Shown here in pieces: positions 1-7,800 of a stretch of DNA of 64,000 bases. How positions within the stretch are numbered: position 1 is the first letter of the stretch; the number at the start of each line of letters is the position of its first letter. The stretch spans positions 248,001-312,000 of the forward strand of contig CAWFCG010000003.1 of the NCBI GenBank assembly GCA_963814315.1, read 5' to 3'. Position numbers and translations under genes: made by a program. The stretch is from JAFMJV01 sp963814315. GTDB lineage: Bacteria; Chloroflexota; Limnocylindria; Limnocylindrales; CSP1-4. Under the pieces are notes generated by a model. That model was not told where the DNA came from, did no database searches, and saw only the letters and a list, made by a program, of their open reading frames with translations.

Positions 1-576
1 GGCACGCCGCTCGTCAGTGATCCCGGCGATGTGCTCGTCTCGGCCTGGGCCGAACGCGGCGGGGTGGTGGTGCCGATCCCGGGTGCCTCAGCAGTCCTGG
101 CAGCCCTGGTGGCCTCAGGGATCGCGGCACCGCGGTGGGGTTTCGAGGGGTTCTTGCCGCGCAAGGGTCGTGAGCGCAGGGAGCGCCTGGCGCGCATCGC
201 GGGCGACGACCGCGCGACCGTGATCTTCGAGGCGCACGGCCGAACGGCGGCGACGTTGGCCGATCTGGCGCGTGTCTGTGGGACGGAACGCGCGGCCGCT
301 GTCTGCCGCGAGCTGACCAAGCTGCACGAGGAGGTCCGCCGCGGTTCACTGACGGCATTGGCGGATGCGTTCGCCACGGCAACGATCAAGGGCGAGGTCG
401 TCATCGTCGTGGCCGGCTCAACCCAGGCTCAGGCAGCCGCAGTCGACCTGGCAGCAGGTCGTGCTCGCGTGGACCGTTTGGTGGCTGAGGGCGTGAAGCG
501 CTCGGTCGCCGCGCGCATGGTGGCCGAGGAGAGCGGTCTGCCACGTCGTGAGCTGTTCGCGGTCGACGAGGGATGA
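1..576 (+). CDS. rsmI: 16S rRNA (cytidine(1402)-2'-O)-methyltransferase, 3' part
   Basis: This is the C-terminal part of RsmI, which uses SAM to 2'-O-methylate C1402 of 16S rRNA in the ribosomal decoding centre. The frame is open from base 1, so the N-terminus lies outside the window. The first residues read GTPLVSDPGD, the family motif that follows the DAG of the tetrapyrrole-methylase fold. Further on come VPIPGASAVLAAL, a GFLPRKG loop, an FEAHGR stretch and a RELTKLHEEVRRG motif, all typical of RsmI. The extra C-terminal helical region after about residue 140 (AGRARVDRLVAEGVKRSVAARM) is the usual RsmI tail that packs on RNA. Stop is TGA at 574-576. In many Gram-positive bacteria rsmI lies beside metG and tatD; here those genes are about 20 kb downstream. 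Confidence 0.93.
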   Translation, partial: GTPLVSDPGDVLVSAWAERGGVVVPIPGASAVLAALVASGIAAPRWGFEGFLPRKGRERRERLARIAGDDRATVIFEAHGRTAATLADLARVCGTERAAAVCRELTKLHEEVRRGSLTALADAFATATIKGEVVIVVAGSTQAQAAAVDLAAGRARVDRLVAEGVKRSVAARMVAEESGLPRRELFAVDEG

Positions 577-617
577 CCAGGTCGACGAGGGGTGACCGGG
601 TCGACGACGACTGATCA
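561..617. repeat. 19-bp tandem repeat, three copies, over the rsmI stop codon
   Basis: Units are 561-579 (GGTCGACGAGGGATGACCA), 580-598 (two mismatches to the first) and 599-617 (more diverged). The first copy carries the rsmI stop codon. Because 19 is not a multiple of three, the later copies repeat a TGA in shifted frames. It looks like a local duplication at the gene end. Confidence 0.75.
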
Positions 618-632
618 GCGGACTGGGGCCAT

Positions 633-649
633 GCGGCCCTTGCGGCCGC
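633..649. terminator. Short GC hairpin between convergent genes
   Basis: GCGGCC at 633-638 can pair with GGCCGC at 644-649 around a 5-nt loop. It lies between the convergent rsmI and DUF6544-like genes and could act as a bidirectional terminator. There is no T-tract, so the call is weak. Confidence 0.3.
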
Positions 650-666
650 GGCACCTTGCTTCCGCG

Positions 667-1386
667 CTAGCGCGGGTTCCGCGTGGGGTCGGCGGCGATC
701 TCGGCCAGCAGTGTGCGGCCGCGCGCCATCGCGGCACTGACGTCGGCCCCGGGATTGGCGCGCTTGATCTCCATCCGGAACCAGGGACCGGGCTCATCGC
801 CCCATACGGCCACCGCGGCTGCCGGCAACAGGACGCCGTCCTCGGTTCGGCGCCATTCCTCGTAGTCGACCCGCCACTCGACCCTCTTCCCGCCCACACC
901 CTTGAAGCGGTCGGTGGTGAAGCGTACCGGCATGGCCGTGACCGGGTCGAAGGACAACTGCGCGCCGTCCTCCACGGCCGACTGCGTGAAGGTGACCGCG
1001 ACCACGTCGTCGGTCAGGGGCGTCCAGATCAGGTCCTCGCGCTCCATCCACGCGGCGGGGAAGAGGATGGCTTCCGACCACATGAACAACCGTGACGCCT
1101 GGTCGATCTCCGGCCCCACATCCAGCGTGTGGCTGATGCGGCTGAAGCCGATGCCGTCGACGTAGCCATCCAGGCCGCGGATGAAGGTGAGCGGGCCCAG
1201 GCCGACCCGCAGGTCGACCACGTGGTTACGCCCCAGCTCGTGCCACATCACCGCCTCGATGGGTAACCATGGACCGTTGCCTCCACGTCGGAAGCGGGCC
1301 TTGCCTTCGACGACAGCCGTCGCGCCGCCGCTGTCAGACGGTCCGAGCGCGTCGATCCAGCGCTGGACGGGCGAGGGTAGGCTCAT
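667..1386 (-). CDS. DUF6544/DUF6920-like protein
   Basis: A 239-residue protein of unknown biochemical role. It begins LPSPVQRWIDALGP, then a region with GPWLPIEAVMWHELGRN, FIRGLDGYVDGIG and ILFPAAWMEREDLIWTPL. This order (LPxPVQRY start, W/F-rich middle, a P-[AS]-A-[WL] segment before a W-rich strand) resembles the DUF6544/DUF6920 family, whose members have no assigned reaction. I chose the ATG at 1386 because a GCAGGAACC ribosome binding site precedes it and the protein then starts at the conserved LPxPV; the frame extends 16 codons upstream without support. No signal peptide or membrane span is seen. It stands alone, convergent with rsmI. Confidence 0.7.
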   Translation of the reverse strand: MSLPSPVQRWIDALGPSDSGGATAVVEGKARFRRGGNGPWLPIEAVMWHELGRNHVVDLRVGLGPLTFIRGLDGYVDGIGFSRISHTLDVGPEIDQASRLFMWSEAILFPAAWMEREDLIWTPLTDDVVAVTFTQSAVEDGAQLSFDPVTAMPVRFTTDRFKGVGGKRVEWRVDYEEWRRTEDGVLLPAAAVAVWGDEPGPWFRMEIKRANPGADVSAAMARGRTLLAEIAADPTRNPR

Positions 1387-1805
1387 GGTTCCTGCCCGGT
1401 CACGCCGCGGCGCGAGGTTCTGGCGGATACCCACCCCGCGCAGCTCTCACCAGTCACGCGGGCCGCCGCGCGGGCAAGGTCGGTGTCCCGTGCCGAGCGC
1501 AAGCGGGTACATCCACGGGTTCAGGCGATGCGATGATGCCCATGCCGGTCTCCTTCTGCCGGCGTGGAAGCGGGTAGCTCACGCCGGAGTTCCATCATCG
1601 GACAGACGGATGGGCGACGCCGTTCAGGCGCATGCGAACGCGTAGGCCCGGGGTGCGCGTCCCGGACCGCCTTTGTTGACGAGCCATGCGCTCCCCTCCC
1701 TCCAAGGTGTCGTGAGGATTCGGACCCGCCCACGTGAGAGCTCGAACCGCACCGGACCGGGCCGCTCGCGGCGCAGGTCGAGGTCAGCTCGCTCAGGCTT
1801 GCGAC
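1387..1805. other. Intergenic region; one candidate 29-codon ORF
   Basis: No recognisable gene. On the minus strand an ATG at 1543 follows a good AGAAGGAG ribosome binding site with 6-nt spacing and opens a 29-codon ORF ending at 1454 (begins MGIIASPEPVDVPACARHG). It has no recognised homology and could be a leader peptide or chance. The rest holds nothing I can support. Confidence 0.3.
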
Positions 1806-4800
1806 TCACGTGCTCGGCGTCGACATGGGCTGCGGCCCCGCCGAACGCCGTGGGTCGAGCGTTCCGACATCGACGGGCAGGCGTAGGTCCGAGACCTGGG
1901 CGCTCGCGTCGGCCGCGATCTGGTACAGGAGGTGCACGAAGTGGCCCAGCCACAGCTCGATGGTGTCGGCCCCGAACAGGCTCGCGGCGTACTCCAGGTC
2001 TACTGTCAGGCGTTCGGTCGACTCCATCAGATACAGCTCAAGGTCGAAGGGGCCGAAGCTTCGCCGGCCATGATCCCACCCTGTCGCATCCAGGTCACCA
2101 AAGTCGATCCCCGACAATGCTGACTCCATGGTGACTCCGGTGGAGACCAGGGAAGGGCGGCTGGGGTCGCGCTTCAGTCGGAACTCTGTGGCTAGCTGCT
2201 CAACGGAGAAGTAGCGATTGTCGAGTGCGTCCATCGTGTCGCGCTTCGACCGCTTGAGCCGTTCGGAGATGCGCTCTGTGGGCTCGATCAGAGCGCGCAT
2301 CGGGAGGGTGTTCGTGCAGAAGCCCACCAGGCTCTGCACACCCATCCCGGGCTGGCCGGAGACGAAGACCACGTGAGCGAAGTCGGGCTGGCCCGAAAGT
2401 CGGTGCAGCAGGGTCTCCCAGCCAGTGAGCAGTACGTTGAACAACGTGACGCCTTGTGCGGCTGATATGCCCTTGAGCGATGCCAGCAACTCGTCCCCGA
2501 TCACCGTGCGAACGTGTCCGTACTCGTAGTCCCGCACCGCCGGCCGTGCCTTGTCGGTCGGGAGCTCGAGCCGCACCGGCGGTTGGTCATAGTGCCGTCG
2601 CCAGTAGGCTCTCGATGCGTTGCTCTGCTCGATGCGCCAGGCGGCGTACTCGCGATACTGTGTGGGTTCATCGAGCGCTGCCGGCTTGCCCCGCAGCATT
2701 GCCCCGTAGATCACGCCCAGCTCGCGACGCATGACGTCGAAGCTCCACCCATCGCCGACCAGGTGGTGCATGGAGAGGACGAGCACGTGATCGTCTGGCG
2801 CATAGCGGATGAGCGCCGGGCGGAACAAGGGGCCCGCCACAAGATCGTAGGGCGTCGACATGTCGGCATCGAAGAACGCGCTCACACGCTCCGAGCGCGC
2901 GGGCTCCGGGTCGTTCGACACATCCAGCACGGGTAGCTCGATCTCGGCATCCGGGCCGATGACCTGATACTCGCCGTCCAGGTCGAAGGTGGTTCGCAGC
3001 GCCTCGTGGCGGCGCCGCAGCTGTCGCAGCGCCTCGTGCAGGGCCGTCACATCGAGCTCGCCCCTGAGGCCGAGCAAGGTCGCGAGGTTGAAGGCAGCAG
3101 AGCCCTCGTCGCTCAGCTGGGAGGCGACCCAGATGTCGCGCTGCTCGTGGGTCAGCGGCACGTTGACAGGTGGCGTCGACGGGTGCGACAGCTCGTTGTC
3201 GGAGACGACAACCGCGAGGGCGGTTGGCTTAGCGCCACCCTGCGACGCCTCGATCCGCTTCGCGAGCGCCTCGATCGTCGGCGTCTCCTCAAGCATCTCG
3301 CCGAGCGTCACGCGGACGCCCAGCTGCTTGCGGATCTGCGAACCGAGTTGCGTCAGGAACAGGGAGTCCAGGCCCAGATCGGCGAAGCTCGCGGTACGGC
3401 CGAGGGTCGAGGCGTCGAGGCCACTCAGGCTGCAGACCATCATGGTGAGCTCATCCGCGATGTGCGCCTCGTGGCCGGCGCCGTTCTGCTGTGAAAGCCC
3501 CACCGTCGGCTGGGCCGGTAGCACGGCCTCACTGGCGGGAGCGTCGGAGAGTCGCGCCGCGGAACCTGCCGCGATCGGCCCGACCGATGCCTCAGCCACC
3601 CCGACGGCAAGCGCGACCAATTCGCTGAGCTCACCGCGGAAATCATCCACCAAGGCAGCGATGGTCGACCGATCGTGGAGGTTAGCGCTGTACACGAAGT
3701 TGAAGCGAAGCTGCCCGTAGTGGACCTCTGATGAGACGGCCACGGGGTAGTAGCGGATGCCTTCAGGAGAGTGGGTGTCTCCGATGGATTCCAGTGCGGC
3801 CACGAACAGGTTGCTCCGCGGGACCTCGACAGGCTCGTCGCGTTGACCGTGATGGTTGAAGAGGATCTCGGCCCGTGGCCAGGCCCGGAACTCCCTTTGG
3901 ATACTCGAGTCGCGCGCCATGTAGCGGAGTAGGTCGAAATCCAGCCCGCGGCGGATGAGCGGCTCGATCTGCTCCGTCAGTGGCACTCGCTCAGACCCGC
4001 CAACGGGCAGGCGCAGCAGGAGGGGCGTATATGAGACGAAGAAGCCCACGGTCTCCAATGGGTCTACGCCGTCTACGATGCCGTCATCCCGCCCGTGCCC
4101 CATCATGTCGATGAGTACCGCGTCGGTGTCGCTCCACTTGGCGATCGCGCGAGCAAGCGCAGTCAGCATGAGGTCGACCTTGCGAGCGATCGTTGGTGTC
4201 CGGCGCAGCAGATCCTCCGTCTCCTCGGAAGTGAGGACGAGCAGGATCTCCTCGGCGGACTCGTTCGTGTTGGCACCACCAATGTGGTCGAGCGGGACCG
4301 GACGGACATGATCCCAAGGGAGATCGCGCCAGGTCGGAAGCCCGGCACGGATCGAACCGGAGTCCGCATATTGCTGGAGCGCCAGCGCCCAGTCCTCGAA
4401 TGTGGTCGTCACGGGAGGAAGTGCGATGGCTACGCCGCGCTCAAGACTCTCGTATAGGATCTCGAAGTCCGCCCAGAACGGCGGCCACGAGAGTTGATCC
4501 ATGACGAAGTGATGGGCCACCACGAGGAGGCGCTGTCCTTGCTCGCCCAGGTTGAATAGCTCGAAATGGACGAGGCGGCGGTCAAGCGCGAGGCTTGCCT
4601 GGATCTCTCCAGCCCGGCGCTCCACGGCGCCAGTCCGAGCGGACGGGCTCAGCTTGCTGAAGTCGCTGGTGCCGTACGGTGGGTCAGCGGTGACCGCGAT
4701 GGAAGCCGAGAGAACGTCGCCGGTGAAGGAGTACCGCAAGCGAAAGGCGTCATGGCGCTCGACCAACTGGCCGACCACGCGTCTGGTCACGTCAGGGTCC

Positions 4801-7800
4801 AGATGCCGCGTCGGGGTGACCAATGCATCGAGGTTCCACCGCTCAGGGTGAGGTGTCTCGCGTTCGGTCATGTAGCGCGCCACGTTAGGCAGGACTGGGA
4901 GTTCCACGGGCCGGCGCTCCGTGCGCAACGAAGCCGCTGCGTTCGGAGTTGCGAAATCGCCCACCGTCCCCGGCGTAGCGCTGATGTGCGTCCGTCGCGT
5001 GTCGAGCTGCTTGTCCATCAGTCGCAGCTGCATGTCCATGAGTCGCAACTGCTCACGGACGAGCCATTCGTCTTGCGTCGCCCCGCCATGGTCGTCGTCG
5101 GCGACCGTCACCAACGCTGGTCGCGTGCCGTCAATCTCTATCGGAAGCGGCTGGGTCGATCGATCCTCGCGGCCGACTGACGGCTCCACTGGCGCAGGAA
5201 GCGCATCGGGAGCGAGTTCGGCGTCGATATGCGCCGCGAGCGCGTCGATGGTCGAGGCCTCGTTCAAGAGGCTCCGGAGCGGGATCCGGACCCCGAACTC
5301 TTTGCGGATCCGCGAGTTGGCCTGGGTCAGGAACAGCGAGTCGAGGCCGAGGTCGGCGAAGTCCGCTGTCCGGTCGATCACGTCGGCATCGAGACCGCCG
5401 AGATCGGCGATGATGGTTGCCATGCGGTCGGCGATGCGCCCAGGACGGCTGGTACGTTCCTGCGTCGGTGCACCTGGCGGCGTCGATGCGGGAATGGTGG
5501 TCACCGCCACGCCAGGCACGGCCGGCTCGGCCTGAGTCGGCGTCGTCGACCGATTCGGAACTGCGAGGGGTGGCGGGTCCATCCAGTGTCGCTTGCGCTC
5601 GAAGGGATATGTCGGGAGCGGCACGCGGCGCCGGCGCTCATTCCCGAAGGCCGCGACCCGGTCGACGGGCACGCCTGCCTGCCACAACTTCCCCAGCCCA
5701 TCGAGGACCGGCTGCAGTGCCGGCAGGTGCTTGCTCGGATGGCCCAGCGAATCAATGACGGCGATGCGCGCGTCCCCGTTGGTCCCGTTGGGGTGCTGGC
5801 GCACCGCAGCGCTCAAGGTGGTCCCTGGGCCGACCTCCAGGTACACCCGGCTCGGCTCGCGATGCAGGGTCAGGACCGCGTCGGAGAAGCGAACTGGACG
5901 CCGGACCTGACCCGCCCAATAGTCGGGATCGGTCGCCTCCGCGTCGGTCAGCGAGACGCCGGTCACGGTCGAGACGATGGGAATCCCAGGAGCGCGTCGC
6001 GCGACACCTGCGATGACCTCTCGGAACCGGTCGAGGATGGGCTCCATCATCTCCGAGTGGAAGGCGTGGGAGGTGTGCAACTCGATGGTCTCAAGTCCGG
6101 CCTCCTGCATCCGTGCCTCGAAGCGCCGGATGGCGTCGTCCGGCCCGGACACGACCGTTGACATGGGCGTATTGACCGCGGCCAGACTGACCCCATCCCC
6201 AAGATAGGTTGCGAGCTCGTCGGGAGAGAGTCGCACCGCTCGCATCGAGCCACCTGGCAGGTCCTGCATCAGGGTGGCTCGCGAGGCGATGATAGTTAGG
6301 GCATCCTCAAGCGAGAAGACACCGGCCACGGCCGCGGCCACGTACTCGCCGACGCTGTGGCCGACGAGCGTCGCAGGCCGGACGCCCCATGAGAGCCACA
6401 GTTGGGCCGTGGCGTAGGAGACGGCGAAGATCGCCGGCTGCGCGAGACCTGTTCGGGTCAGCTGTTCGGCCACCACGGGGTCCGCTTCGTCAGCCGGGTA
6501 GAGCACAGATCGAAGGTCGAGGCCGAGCCGTGGCTCCAGGATCGACGCACACTGATCGAGGGCCGCCCGGTAAGTCGGCTCGTGCTCGTACAGTTCTCGG
6601 CCCATGCCTACGAACTGCGTACCCTGGCCGGGGAACATCATGACCACGTCCGGCGCGTCCACCTCCAGCCTTGCGACGGCCCCCCCGCCATCACGCAGCG
6701 CCTCCACCGCCCCATCGATGCCCGCGGCAACGATGGAGGTGCGGTAGCTGAAGTCAGCCCGTCCGACTGTCAGCGTGTATGCCACGTCAGCGAGTGAGGG
6801 CCGCTGAGTCTCGAGGTGATCCGCCAGCGCCTGACGCATGGTCGCCAGTGCCATCTCGCTGCGGGCAGAGAGCGAGAGCAGGTGACGCGGCCTTGTCGAT
6901 GCGAGTTCAGGAAGCACTGGCGCTTCCTCAAGCACGACGTGCGCGTTCGTGCCACCGACGCCGAAAGAGCTGATTCCGGCCCGCCGTGGTGCATCGCTCG
7001 CAGGCCATGGCACCAGTTCGGTCGGAACGTAGAACGGGGAGCTGTCGAAGTCGATCTCTGGGTTCGGCGTCTCGTAGTGCAGCGTTGGTGGGATGGCCTC
7101 ATGGGTCAGGGCCAGGACGACCTTGATGAGCCCGGCGACGCCGGCTGCAGCGTCGGTGTGGCCGATGTTGCTCTTGACTGAGCCCAGCGCGACTTTGCGC
7201 TCGGTAACTCCCCCGTCTCGTCCGAAGGCCCGGCTGAGCGCCGCGACCTCGATCGGATCGCCCAACGGAGTCGCGGTCCCATGAGCCTCGACGTAGCCGA
7301 TCGTGCCTGGGTCGACATCGGCCCGACGCTGGGCATCGGTGATGACCTCGGACTGCCCGTCGACGCTCGGCGCCATGTAGCTGGCCTTATGGGAGCCGTC
7401 ATTGTTCATGGCTGCGCCCTTGACGACCGCGAGGATATGGTCGCCATCGGCCAGGGCGTCAGCCAGCCCCTTGAGAAGCACGGCGCCGACGCCCGAGGTG
7501 AAGATGGTCCCGGTCCCGGCTGCGTCGAAGGGCCGGCAGTGACCGTCGACCGAGCGGATGCCTCCGCTCTGGTAGTAGTACCCCTGCGCCTGCGGCAGGA
7601 GCACGGTAACGCCACCGGCCAGTGCCATCTCGCAGTCGCCGCTCGCGATCGCGCGGCAAGCGAGCGCCACGGCCACGAGTGACGTGGAGCAGGCCGTCTG
7701 GACGTTCACCGATGGTCCTCGCAGGTCCAGCAGATGGGAAGTGCGGGTGGGCAGGTAATCCGGCTCGTTGTTGAGCGACTGCAGGAGCGATGCGGGACCG

